DNA of 43,681 nucleotides, taken from the IMG/VR virus record IMGVR_UViG_3300027905_000010, positions 1 to 43,681 of that record. One strand, 5' to 3'. Made by a program: the position numbers and the translations under genes. The notes under the pieces are model-generated. The model was not told the DNA's origin. It worked only from the letters and a program-made list of their open reading frames with translations, and made no database searches. Positions 7,924-15,997 of the stretch are shown here, piece by piece. Position 1 is the stretch's first letter; each line of letters begins with the position of its first letter. The stretch comes from a virus.

Positions 7924-8438
7924 TCCTTCACCGGCCCGGGGAAGCGCTCTCCGTCCACTTCGTAGGCCACGCTGTTGAGCATGACCTTGGTGTTCTGCAG
8001 GGTGGCCTGGGCGCCGCCCTTGAATCCCTTCTGGGCGATGGTGACGTCCTTGTCGGGCGGGTCGTTGAAATTGACGATGGCCATCTGCAAGTCCTGGGCG
8101 ATGGACTCTCCGAGCGACTTCATGACCAGGCCCATGTCGCCGTTGTTGAACCGGTGCAGGGCCTGGAGCCGGCGCGCCCAGTCGGGGGACTTCTCGGCGA
8201 GCATCTGGCTAAAGAACGGCCGCGCGACGGTTCGCGCAGCTGGCCCGCCGGCCTTGGGAGCCCGGTGGAGGTGGCCGTACTCGTTCAGGGCGGCCACCTG
8301 GGCCACCGGGGTGCCGTCGGGATACGTCGCGCCTTCCAGGAAACCGATGCGCAGCTGCAGGTTCTCGCCCGCCTTGCTCATCATCTCCTGGAGCTTGGCC
8401 TTGAAGGCGGCCCCACCGCCCAGTCCCCCGATTTCCAT
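7920..8438 (-). CDS. Neck / tail completion protein (HK97 gp10-like)
   Basis: This 172-residue protein carries LQLRIGFLEGATYPDGTPVA, QVAALNEYGHL and TVARPFFSQMLAEKSPDW, the 'IG...E.Gt.......PaRPFf' pattern of gp10-like neck proteins. These proteins help join the finished head to the tail. It overlaps the DUF4054 stop by one base and the downstream gene by four. The C-terminal part (KVMLNSVAYEVDGE) fits the terminal strand of the family. Confidence 0.68.
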   Translation of the reverse strand: MEIGGLGGGAAFKAKLQEMMSKAGENLQLRIGFLEGATYPDGTPVAQVAALNEYGHLHRAPKAGGPAARTVARPFFSQMLAEKSPDWARRLQALHRFNNGDMGLVMKSLGESIAQDLQMAIVNFNDPPDKDVTIAQKGFKGGAQATLQNTKVMLNSVAYEVDGERFPGPVKE

Positions 8439-8839
8439 TAGCGCCTCCCCGGTGCGATGTAGCGGAAGCCGCGATACCGCTGGGTGGCGCGCCAGAAGCT
8501 GGCGCCGTACTTGGTCTGGTTGAACCAGGCGGCGCTGCCGGTGGGGGCGTCCATCTCCGCGGTGACCTTGACGGTGCCCTCGCTGGCATCAGTGATGCGT
8601 CCCACCAGCGCCTGGGATCCGCGCTCGCTGCTCGCGTCGTAGAGCTCAGCGATGTGGGCGGTGATCATGTGCATGAGCAGGCTCTGGGTGTTCGCGTCCC
8701 CCACCGGCCCGCTGCCGGTGTTGTTCAGGTACAGCCCGGCCTCGGCGAAGTAGCCGGGCGCCGTGGTCGCCGCGATCCCCGCGAATTCCGGGTAGCGCTG
8801 CGACCAGTAGGTCGGGTCGTAGGACGCGATGAATCCCAT
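8438..8839 (-). CDS. Head-tail connector protein (DUF4054)
   Basis: This 133-residue protein starts with a 'F...YP.Fa' opening (WSQRYPEFAGIAATTAPGYF) and has MHMITAHIAELY in the middle, followed by VKVTAEMDAPTGSAAWFNQT. This is the DUF4054 layout of short helical connector proteins below the portal. Its place between the capsid genes and gp10-like protein agrees. Confidence 0.8.
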   Translation of the reverse strand: MGFIASYDPTYWSQRYPEFAGIAATTAPGYFAEAGLYLNNTGSGPVGDANTQSLLMHMITAHIAELYDASSERGSQALVGRITDASEGTVKVTAEMDAPTGSAAWFNQTKYGASFWRATQRYRGFRYIAPGRR

Positions 8840-8842
8840 GAG

Positions 8843-9238
8843 CTACACCAGGCCTTCCTGGGACGGCAGCTTGTCGAGGGCCTTCTTCATCTCTTCGGCG
8901 GGCCCGACACCGCGGCCCGGCTTCTTGGGGTCGATCCCCTCCAGGCCGGTGCGGTTGTCCTTGCGTTCCCGGGCCATGTCGCGGCCGGAGTTCTTGTTGT
9001 CCGCCGCGAAGATGTGCTCCTTCTCGACCGGCTCCAGGTTCTGGTGCTCCTTGAACCACTGGTCCCAGAAGTCCTTCGGGATCCGGGTGGCCCCGTGCCC
9101 GCAGACCACCGGCACATCGGAGGGCTGCTTATTGATGGGGCCGTTGATGCGGATGGTGTGGTCGACGCCGTCAGCGGCCTTCACCGTGAGGTGAAATCCG
9201 TTCGGGATCTTGCAGTAGACGATGACAGTTTCGGCCAT
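8843..9238 (-). CDS. Conserved head-region protein of unknown function
   Basis: This 131-residue protein starts MAETVIVYCKIPNGFHLTVK and has PKDFWDQWFKEHQNLEPVEK. It is commonly found between the major capsid gene and DUF4054 in this group of myoviruses. The N-terminal half looks beta-rich; the C-terminal half is charged, with ENKNSGR-type and DPKKPGRGVG stretches that look unstructured. No enzymatic motif was seen. Confidence 0.6.
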   Translation of the reverse strand: MAETVIVYCKIPNGFHLTVKAADGVDHTIRINGPINKQPSDVPVVCGHGATRIPKDFWDQWFKEHQNLEPVEKEHIFAADNKNSGRDMARERKDNRTGLEGIDPKKPGRGVGPAEEMKKALDKLPSQEGLV

Positions 9239-9241
9239 GGA

Positions 9242-10354
9242 TCACACTCCGAGCATCTGCTGGACGCCGGTGGGCTGGTAGAAGATCGCCCCCCAGGTCC
9301 CGCCGGACTTCTTCTGTTTGAAGGACGAAGAGTCGCGAACCACCGCGTGGGCGCGCATCTTCAGGTTGAAGGCGGTGGTGACCACGTCGTCGCCGTTCAG
9401 CTCGTCGGCGAACAACTGCACCAGGTTCCCGGAGGCGGTCGCGTACTGCACGGCCGTCTCCACGTGGAGCTTGGGGAAGTTCTTCTTGATCATGTCCATG
9501 ACGGACACGTTGTACTGGGTGACCTTGGTGAGGTTGACCTCGCTCCCCGGGCTCATCGCGAGGGTCATCGGAGTGGCCATGTTCACCATGCCGTCGGTCG
9601 CCTGGATGAGCTGCTGGACCAAGTAGACGATGTCGGCGTAGATGCCGAGGGCGTCTTTCTGGACCCACAGGTAGACCGGCACGCCGTTGATGATTTCCGC
9701 GAGGGGGGCCACCGCGGCCGGCAGGTTGGGGTCGTTGAGCAGACCGAAGTTCTGGAGACCGGCAAAGCCGTAGAAGTAGCTGTAGTTCTGGAACTCGGCC
9801 ATCACCTTGGCGGACGCAAGGTTCTTGCGGTTCGCGGCGTCGATTTTGGCCAGGCCAGCGCGCTCCAACTCCAGCTCGCCCCATTCGGTCTGGGTCTGGA
9901 AGAGGTAGCTCTGCCGGGGAACCCAGTTGACCTGGAAGTTCGCCTCGCCGGCGGAGGAGTAGTCGTCGTAAGAGGCGACCATGCCGGTGGACTCGATGAC
10001 CGGGAATTCCCAGATCATCTTGGTCCAGTCGCCTTTCAGTTCTTCGCGGGCGATTTTGGTGGCATTCAGCGGGGCGGTGTAGACCTCGATCATCTTGGGG
10101 TCGATGACGGTGGTCAGGAACTGCGGAATGCCGGCGTTGCTGGAGGTGATGGCCAGGGGCTGCGCGGCGTCGTAACCGAACCGGCCGCGCACATCGAGGC
10201 CGAATTCACGCTGGGCGGCGTCCATGGCCACGTCCAGGCGCCGGCCCCACTCGGGGCGCTGCTCGACCACGGCATCCGGCAGGACGATGGCGAAGTCCTC
10301 CTGGAGCCGGTCGAAAATGAGGTCACGATTGGTTTTCATATGGGGTCGCAGCAT
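9242..10354 (-). CDS. Major capsid protein (DUF2184)
   Basis: This 370-residue protein is the predicted HK97-fold shell subunit of the DUF2184 family. Recognisable parts are FGYDAAQPLAITSSNAGIPQ near 80, WEFPVIESTGMVASYDDYSS near 135, WGELELERAGLAKIDAANRK near 180 and the C-terminal TWGAIFYQPTGVQQMLGV. The first ATG, at 10354, has GAGG seven bases upstream and lies 1 bp from the cement gene stop; a second in-frame ATG at 10339 (MKTNRDLIF) is a possible alternative. No separate delta domain cleavage site is evident. Confidence 0.9.
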   Translation of the reverse strand: MLRPHMKTNRDLIFDRLQEDFAIVLPDAVVEQRPEWGRRLDVAMDAAQREFGLDVRGRFGYDAAQPLAITSSNAGIPQFLTTVIDPKMIEVYTAPLNATKIAREELKGDWTKMIWEFPVIESTGMVASYDDYSSAGEANFQVNWVPRQSYLFQTQTEWGELELERAGLAKIDAANRKNLASAKVMAEFQNYSYFYGFAGLQNFGLLNDPNLPAAVAPLAEIINGVPVYLWVQKDALGIYADIVYLVQQLIQATDGMVNMATPMTLAMSPGSEVNLTKVTQYNVSVMDMIKKNFPKLHVETAVQYATASGNLVQLFADELNGDDVVTTAFNLKMRAHAVVRDSSSFKQKKSGGTWGAIFYQPTGVQQMLGV

Positions 10355-10355
10355 G

Positions 10356-11552
10356 CTAGAACCTCGTTCCGATGATGGCCAGCTCGCCCTCGTTGGCCTG
10401 GGTCTGGAAATACCAGGGGGTCTCGATCCAGGCGGAGGCGGTGACGGTGCCGCTGGCGAGCGTTCCGGGGGTGGTGGAGACGGTGTAGGTGCCCACCCCG
10501 CCGGTGGTGCCGGTGAGCTGGTTCACGATGTAGGTCCCGGCGGCCAGGCCCGTGGTGCTGTCGGTGAGCAGCTGCCCCGGGGTCAGCACGCCGTTGGTCA
10601 CGGCGGTGACGGTCATCACGTTGGTGGCGAAGGTGGCGGTGACGGTGGCGCCCCCGACAGAACCGGCCGCAGTGCCGGTCAGCGATTCGGTGTAGACGCC
10701 GCCGACGGTGATGGTTTCGGTGCTCTCGGTGGTGACGGCGGCCGATAGCGTGTAGGTGCCCGCTCCGCCCGATCCGGTACCCAGGGCCGAGATGTAGACC
10801 GGGGAGGTGATGCCGGTCCCGGCGACGAGCTGGCCCACGGCCAGGATGCCATTGGCGCTGGTCACGGTCATCTGGGTGCCGCTGAGCGACGCCTGGATGG
10901 TGAACGTGGGCAGAGCGTTGGGCAGGCTCAGGTTGTAGGTGCCCACCCCGCCGGTGCCGGTGCCCAGGCTGGCGATGCGAGCGTTGATCGGGACACCGAT
11001 GCCGGCGAGCAGCATGCCCACACCGAGCGAGCCGGAGGCGACACTGGTCACGGTCAGGACGCCGGCCGCGCTGATCCAGCCGGAGAACGCGCAGGTGCTA
11101 CCGGACGGATAGCTCGGGAACGAGCCGGAGGCGGCCGGAACCACGGAACCGTCGAACAGGTTGGCGAACACCTTGTTGCCGCGCAGCGCGTTGGCGTAGT
11201 TCGAGCGGGCGAAGAAGTCGCCCCGGTTGAAGGCGGTGGCGGCGGCGCCCGGGGGGATGTTGATCCCGTTCGGATTCAGCAGGTTGCTGTTGTTGCCCAG
11301 CAGGGTGTTCATGATGAAGCCGTCGGGAACGGACGGGACGCCGCCGGGGGCGTAGTTCGTCAGGACCTGGCCGTTGCTGGAGACCCAGGCGAACCGGCCG
11401 ATATTCAGGCCGTTCACGATGTCAGCGATGAGGGCGGAAGCGAGCTGGTTCCCGCCCACATCACTGAGAACAGCGGCGATGGGGTTGCTCGAAGCCTTCG
11501 CGCCTTCGGTTCCGATGGGGGAGCTGATGTTGACAGAAGTCTGGAAACCCAT
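10356..11552 (-). CDS. Capsid cement / decoration protein with three repeat domains (Gp24-like)
   Basis: This 398-residue virion protein starts MGFQTSVNISSPIGTEGAKA and contains IGRFAWVSSNG and NRGDFFARSNYANALRGNKV, the core of the Gp24-type structural cement family. Three domains follow at about residues 154-209, 220-270 and 304-359, each with 'LTVTsv.sG.l.vGq.l.G.gi......lgtG.gG.GTYtls'. The C-terminus returns to the family core (ETPWYFQTQANEGELAIIGT). These domains probably project from the capsid. The gene lies just before the capsid gene, with which it is almost contiguous. Confidence 0.8.
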   Translation of the reverse strand: MGFQTSVNISSPIGTEGAKASSNPIAAVLSDVGGNQLASALIADIVNGLNIGRFAWVSSNGQVLTNYAPGGVPSVPDGFIMNTLLGNNSNLLNPNGINIPPGAAATAFNRGDFFARSNYANALRGNKVFANLFDGSVVPAASGSFPSYPSGSTCAFSGWISAAGVLTVTSVASGSLGVGMLLAGIGVPINARIASLGTGTGGVGTYNLSLPNALPTFTIQASLSGTQMTVTSANGILAVGQLVAGTGITSPVYISALGTGSGGAGTYTLSAAVTTESTETITVGGVYTESLTGTAAGSVGGATVTATFATNVMTVTAVTNGVLTPGQLLTDSTTGLAAGTYIVNQLTGTTGGVGTYTVSTTPGTLASGTVTASAWIETPWYFQTQANEGELAIIGTRF

Positions 11553-11555
11553 GGC

Positions 11556-12410
11556 TTACCTCCGGATCCGGTCAGGGTTGAAACGCTTGGCGTAGGCCTC
11601 ATCGCCCTTGGAGTCCTGGGCCAGCGGGCCCACGGGGGCGGGCTCGTTGTCCAGGTTCGCGGCCAGGCGCTGGAACAGCGGGCCGAAGGCGATGGGCGGC
11701 AGGCCTTCGAGGTCCACCTTCATGTGGTCCAGGGCCAGCTTGTAGACGGCCTCGGCGGTGGTCTGGCCGCGCACCCGGCCGATGATGGGCTCGACGTCGT
11801 CCTCGGCCTGGCGCACGGCCTGCATGCGCTGCATGGTCGCGTCGGCGGAGATACGGATGGCGGCGTCCATGGCGGGCTTGCCGATGCTGGCGGCCTTGGG
11901 ATCATTGGGGTCGGGGATCACGGGGGTTCCTTTCTTGGGGGGGAAGCCGTCGGCGGCCGGCGCCGGCGAGAGCTTGTCGAGCAGGGCCGCCACCTGGGAC
12001 ATGACCTCGTCGGGCAGGTTCTGAGCCTGCAGCAGGGCGAGCAGGGCCTTGCCGGCCTCGTCGCCGTCGCTGCTCATGTCGTCGTCATCGCAGGTGGGCG
12101 GGACGGGCGGGACGGGCGGTTTCTTGTCGTCGCCCATCTCGGGCTCGTCGCCGGCGCCATCCTCCAGGCTGTCCAGCAGGTCCGTGATGTCGTCGAGGGA
12201 CGCGTCCTGGGCCAGGCGCGGGGCGAAGGCGGACTTGATGTCCTCGGCCAGCTTGGCCTTCTGGGACTTGTAGCCCTTGGCGGTGATGGTGGCGACCAGG
12301 GGCGTGAGGTCGGAGACCTTCAACTTCTGGTCGGCGACGAGGCTGTGCGGGATACGGCCCAGGAGGGCCCCTCGCACGGCGATCGCCCTGGGGGAGAGCT
12401 TTTTCTTCAT
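11556..12410 (-). CDS. Scaffold protein from an internal start in the protease gene
   Basis: An in-frame ATG at 12408-12410 (Met202, MKKKLSPRAI) is preceded by AAGGAG nine bases upstream. Translation there would give a 284-residue scaffold without the protease, as lambda Nu3 is made within gene C. The Shine-Dalgarno match is as good as those of true starts in this genome, but use of this start is inference. Confidence 0.55.
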   Translation of the reverse strand: MKKKLSPRAIAVRGALLGRIPHSLVADQKLKVSDLTPLVATITAKGYKSQKAKLAEDIKSAFAPRLAQDASLDDITDLLDSLEDGAGDEPEMGDDKKPPVPPVPPTCDDDDMSSDGDEAGKALLALLQAQNLPDEVMSQVAALLDKLSPAPAADGFPPKKGTPVIPDPNDPKAASIGKPAMDAAIRISADATMQRMQAVRQAEDDVEPIIGRVRGQTTAEAVYKLALDHMKVDLEGLPPIAFGPLFQRLAANLDNEPAPVGPLAQDSKGDEAYAKRFNPDRIRR

Positions 12411-13013
12411 GGGGGATTTCTCCTTGTGGGATTTGGGTTTGGCGTCGGCGACGAGCACGTCGGGACCGGCCCGCCCCTCGTCCACGAGCGCCACGTGGTT
12501 TCCGCGCAGCTTGCGCATCACGCCGTCATAGGCGACTCCTTCGTAGGTCCCCGGGGTCATGTCGAGCACCCAGCGGTAGGCGCAGGACAGTTCCACCTGT
12601 TCCCGGGTGTCGATCCGCTTGATGGCCGCGGCGTCCCATACGACGAGGCTGTTCTGCAGGTAGGGCTTCACGAACCGGGCTTCGTTCCCGGTGGACCCGA
12701 CGATGACTTCCTTCAGCTCGGGGTTGATGCCCAGGTCCTCGGCGCTCAGCGGTTCGTGGACGTCCGTGAGCGGGAGGCCGTTGAATGTGGACGCGCCCAG
12801 CTCCAGCTCCTTCGGGTCGCGCAGCAGGAAGTACACCCGTTTCGGGTCGACCACCACGCTGGCTTCCTGGGCGATGTCGGCGATTTCGCTGCCGTTGTAA
12901 GGGCAGACCATGGCCTTGCTAATGTTCGAGATGGCCACGTGGAGCCATCCGTTCTCGTCGGTGAACCGTTGGCTCTTGTCCAGGGCAAGGATGATTCGCT
13001 CATTAGGCTTCAT
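11556..13013 (-). CDS. Head maturation protease / scaffold fusion (DUF2213)
   Basis: This 485-residue protein combines an N-terminal prohead protease (DUF2213, about 1-190) with a C-terminal scaffold. Candidate catalytic residues are His86 (PLTDVHEPLS), Ser143 (QVELSCAYRW) and His173 (GNHVALVDEG). After residue 200 it becomes lysine-rich, then acidic and proline-rich (PPVPPVPPTCDDDD), then helical to the end. It probably cleaves the scaffold and capsid N-termini during head maturation. It overlaps the Mu F-like gene upstream by 11 bp. Confidence 0.85.
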   Translation of the reverse strand: MKPNERIILALDKSQRFTDENGWLHVAISNISKAMVCPYNGSEIADIAQEASVVVDPKRVYFLLRDPKELELGASTFNGLPLTDVHEPLSAEDLGINPELKEVIVGSTGNEARFVKPYLQNSLVVWDAAAIKRIDTREQVELSCAYRWVLDMTPGTYEGVAYDGVMRKLRGNHVALVDEGRAGPDVLVADAKPKSHKEKSPMKKKLSPRAIAVRGALLGRIPHSLVADQKLKVSDLTPLVATITAKGYKSQKAKLAEDIKSAFAPRLAQDASLDDITDLLDSLEDGAGDEPEMGDDKKPPVPPVPPTCDDDDMSSDGDEAGKALLALLQAQNLPDEVMSQVAALLDKLSPAPAADGFPPKKGTPVIPDPNDPKAASIGKPAMDAAIRISADATMQRMQAVRQAEDDVEPIIGRVRGQTTAEAVYKLALDHMKVDLEGLPPIAFGPLFQRLAANLDNEPAPVGPLAQDSKGDEAYAKRFNPDRIRR

Positions 13014-13842
13014 CGCCGTCCTCCTCGCCCAGGCCCGGGATGACGCCCTCGGCGATGCAGCCGCAGTTGATCAGCTCGCCTGGCTGCACGAAGTCGCCGT
13101 ATTCCTTGTCGTAGCAGCCCACTGCCGTGTCGAAGATCCCGCCGTCATCCCGGGCCATGTCCTCGTGGGAGTCCCGGGGGTTCTTGCTGGCCTGCGTGTG
13201 GATCCAGCGCGACTTCACGATGCCCAGGTCCAGCTTACGCACCCGGTTGAACACGGCCGTGGCCTTGTTGTTCTGGTCCCGCGCGATGAGGGCAGCGCGC
13301 CGCTTGGTGATCTCGTACCGCTCCTGCAGGTCCTTGGACAGCTGCCCCATGTCGTGGCCGTGCTGAACGCTGCGCAGCACCAGGCCCTCGACGTCGTCCA
13401 GGTGCTGGGCGGGGATCGACTTGATGAGGTGCACCTGCTCGTGCCGCACGGCCTGGTAGGCATCGTTCATGGGCCGGGTCGCCTGGAACTTGACACTGAA
13501 GCCGGCCTTGCGCAGGGCGGACTGCAGGGCGACGTCCTGGTGCCGCAGGGTGTCATCGGTGAAGTGCTTGGCCAGGGTGTCCGCCCCGTCCTTGAACCGC
13601 TTCGTCCACCGCCGACGCAGGGCCGCCACGACCTTGCGCCCGTCACTGGCGGGGCTGGCGTCCTTGGCCAGGAGCGCATGGGGTGGGTTCGCCGCCCAGG
13701 CCTTGCTGACGGCTCGCAGAATGTCCTTGTGCATGGCCTCAATCAGGGCGACCAGACGCTTCTGGTAGGCCGCCTTCACGCCCAGGTTCGGGCCGACGGC
13801 GGCGACGCGGATGGCCTTCGGGCCCGGGGCGCGGAGCTTCAC
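13003..13842 (-). CDS. Minor head morphogenesis protein (SPP1 gp7 / Mu F-like)
   Basis: This 279-residue protein ends with the signature SRWIHTQASKNPRDSHEDMA followed by DDGGIFDT and GELINCGC, the C-terminal pattern of phage Mu F-like proteins. These are packaged near the portal in a few copies and help head assembly or DNA ejection. The N-terminal two thirds are basic and helical, with a tandem of Arg-Lys clusters. It overlaps the portal gene by four bases. Confidence 0.88.
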   Translation of the reverse strand: MKLRAPGPKAIRVAAVGPNLGVKAAYQKRLVALIEAMHKDILRAVSKAWAANPPHALLAKDASPASDGRKVVAALRRRWTKRFKDGADTLAKHFTDDTLRHQDVALQSALRKAGFSVKFQATRPMNDAYQAVRHEQVHLIKSIPAQHLDDVEGLVLRSVQHGHDMGQLSKDLQERYEITKRRAALIARDQNNKATAVFNRVRKLDLGIVKSRWIHTQASKNPRDSHEDMARDDGGIFDTAVGCYDKEYGDFVQPGELINCGCIAEGVIPGLGEEDGDEA

Positions 13843-15287
13843 AGGGCACCCATGGGCTTCTCAAGGCCTTCGGTCTTGGCGAGCAGGGGATCCTTGCCCA
13901 TGACCAAGGCTGGGTCGGGGTCAGGCAGCTCAGCGTCCACATCCAGGCCTTCGTAGCCGGAGTCGGGATCCTTGGCCAGCTTCGACCGGTTCTCCTGTGC
14001 CGAGACGACGCCGGCGGCCTGCAGCTCCACGGCCGCGTCCGCGTCGCTCTTGCGGATGCGGGCGAGCTTCTCCACGTCGGCCTGCCAGAGGGGTTCGAAG
14101 TCGAAGGTGATGTCCGGGTCGATGACGCCGAACTTGGAGAGCTGGATGATGCGGATGACCTTCTCCAGCGGCTCCCGGAAGATGGCCTCCTGGCGGTCGT
14201 GAATCAGGTCGTAGAAGACCCGGATCTCGCCCTCGCTGCTCGCGTTGAGCCCGGAGGGGGAGATGCCGGTGAGGATGATCAGGGGCAGCTGGCTAACGCT
14301 GCAGATGTGCTCCAGCGCCTGGGCCTGGAGCTTGTCGAGGCCGGAGATGGGGGCGTTGAACTGGAAGAACTCCTCAAGGTCTTTGTCCAGCAGCAGCAGG
14401 CCGAAATTATCCCTGGCCGCAGCGAAGAACTCGGCCCGGTCCAGGAGGTCCCCGCCATCGGACGACCCGTTGAGGACGTCGCCCATCTTGGTCCGAATGC
14501 CAGAGGTGCTGTAACCCTGGATCATGCGGTTGACGTTCTGGCGCGTGGACAGCCAGTTCTCGACCGTCTCCATGATCAGCTGGGACATGGACATGCCGCC
14601 GAAGTTGTAGCTCGGCTTGAGCAGGTCCGGGACGGGCTGGCTGTTGAAGGTGAGCAGACGGCTGTCGTGCACCTTCTGCCCGAGCACGAACCAGGACCGG
14701 GGCACGTAGAAGTCATCAGCCAGGGGATCCGAGCTGTTGTATTCGAAGGGGCTGGTGTAGAGCGGCTCGACGGCCTTCAGGCCCTGGAAGCTGTCGCGGG
14801 GGATCTTGTAGCGGGACTCCAGCAGGGGCGAGGCCAGCTCCTTCTGTGTCCGCCGCGCGTCCTTGATCTTCACGTAGAGCTGGCCGCGACCGAAGAACCC
14901 GTCATGGATGGCGGCCTGCCGGAACCAGCCCCGCACCTTGTGCTTCTTCATCTCCTGGTTGATGACCTGGATTTCCGCGTCCTTCTTCTGGTCGGACTCG
15001 CTCTTCAGGTGGATCCACTTACGGGTCATTTCGAAGGCCACGCGCTGGGTGGCGTTGCGGTACTCCGCGCGCTGGGTCAGCTCGCTGAGGAACGGGTAGC
15101 CCAGGAACCCCAGGCCGGTCTGCGCCTGGTTGAGGTAGGCGAAATTCGAGGCCTGGGCCGCATCCATGGCGAGCCGGGTCTTCTCCGGGACCACGCCCAG
15201 GGGCAGCTGCGGCAGGCCCCACGGCATGGCCGGGCGGTCGACCTGGGCGGCGCGCATCCGAGCGAGGAGGCCGGGGTCAATCGTCAA
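13839..15287 (-). CDS. Portal protein (DUF1073)
   Basis: This 482-residue protein forms the predicted dodecameric portal through which DNA enters and leaves the head. The DUF1073 signatures include GYPFLSELTQRAEYRNATQR near 62, WFRQAAIHDGFFGRGQLYVK near 120, ENWLSTRQNVNRMIQGYSTS near 240, and TGISPSGLNASSEGEIRVFY near 330. The acidic C-terminus (DVDAELPDPDPALVM) is usual. It lies between the lysis cassette and the Mu F-like gene, not straight after TerL. Confidence 0.92.
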   Translation of the reverse strand: MTIDPGLLARMRAAQVDRPAMPWGLPQLPLGVVPEKTRLAMDAAQASNFAYLNQAQTGLGFLGYPFLSELTQRAEYRNATQRVAFEMTRKWIHLKSESDQKKDAEIQVINQEMKKHKVRGWFRQAAIHDGFFGRGQLYVKIKDARRTQKELASPLLESRYKIPRDSFQGLKAVEPLYTSPFEYNSSDPLADDFYVPRSWFVLGQKVHDSRLLTFNSQPVPDLLKPSYNFGGMSMSQLIMETVENWLSTRQNVNRMIQGYSTSGIRTKMGDVLNGSSDGGDLLDRAEFFAAARDNFGLLLLDKDLEEFFQFNAPISGLDKLQAQALEHICSVSQLPLIILTGISPSGLNASSEGEIRVFYDLIHDRQEAIFREPLEKVIRIIQLSKFGVIDPDITFDFEPLWQADVEKLARIRKSDADAAVELQAAGVVSAQENRSKLAKDPDSGYEGLDVDAELPDPDPALVMGKDPLLAKTEGLEKPMGAL

Positions 15288-15592
15288 GGTTTGGCCTCCC
15301 GCAGGTCGTCGGGGCAGAAGTCGGGCACGATGCAGCCCTTCCCGCGCAGGAAGCCCCGCAGCTCGGAGTAGGCCTTCTCAGTGCTGTTCTGGCGCTTGTC
15401 AAGCTTCGCGATCTCCCCGAACGCGACCTCAATCCGGTCCACGACCATGGTCTGCAGCAGCCCCTTGACCTGCTCCATCTGCTGCTCGCGGTCGCGGTCG
15501 CGGGCGGTCCGGTCAGCCCGGAGCGTCGCCCACACCGTGATTGCGGATGCCGCAATGGCTGCCAGGATCGTGAGGAGGTTCGCGAGGGTCAT
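15284..15592 (-). CDS. Small membrane protein with coiled coil, end of lysis cassette
   Basis: This 102-residue protein has one N-terminal membrane segment (LLTILAAIAASAITVWATL, about 5-23) followed by a highly charged helix and a Cys-containing tail (KGCIVPDFCPDD). It overlaps the portal ATG by four bases. It may be an accessory lysis protein such as an antiholin or second holin, but no family was recognised and the assignment is by context only. Confidence 0.6.
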   Translation of the reverse strand: MTLANLLTILAAIAASAITVWATLRADRTARDRDREQQMEQVKGLLQTMVVDRIEVAFGEIAKLDKRQNSTEKAYSELRGFLRGKGCIVPDFCPDDLREAKP

Positions 15593-15595
15593 AGT

Positions 15596-15988
15596 TCAGG
15601 CCTGGGGAGCGGCGGGGGCGACCCAGCCCTGGACAGGAGCGGTGGGGGCGCCGGTATCCACCTGGGTGGCCGGAGCGTTGTTCACCACCGTAGCGGAGGC
15701 GGAAGCAGCCGCGAGGGCGAGGACCCTCTCCAGGGTCTCCATCCGGGTGATCAAGGCCTTGACCGAGTCGGCGGTGGCGTCGGCCACCTTCTTGACCTCG
15801 GCGGCCACGGTCTGCTCGACCTGAGCCTTGACCTTCGCATCGTCCTTGGCGAACGCGGCCTTGACCTTGTCCCAATAGGCAGCCGCCTTGGCCTTGATGG
15901 TGGGCCAGAAGTGGACCAACAGGGCCACGATGAGGCAGACGGCTGCCCACGCGAAGTGAGTCAGGTGGGAGGTGATGATCTCGGGCAT
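15596..15988 (-). CDS. Small membrane protein, lysis cassette
   Basis: This 130-residue protein has a membrane segment at about 10-30 (FAWAAVCLIVALLVHFWPTI), a long alanine/lysine/valine helix (about 33-95) and an alanine/proline-rich C-terminus. The architecture (TM, then coiled coil, then Pro-rich end) resembles accessory proteins of lysis cassettes. It sits between the spanin candidate and the small protein above. No catalytic motif seen. Confidence 0.6.
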   Translation of the reverse strand: MPEIITSHLTHFAWAAVCLIVALLVHFWPTIKAKAAAYWDKVKAAFAKDDAKVKAQVEQTVAAEVKKVADATADSVKALITRMETLERVLALAAASASATVVNNAPATQVDTGAPTAPVQGWVAPAAPQA

Positions 15989-15997
15989 GGGGGCTCC

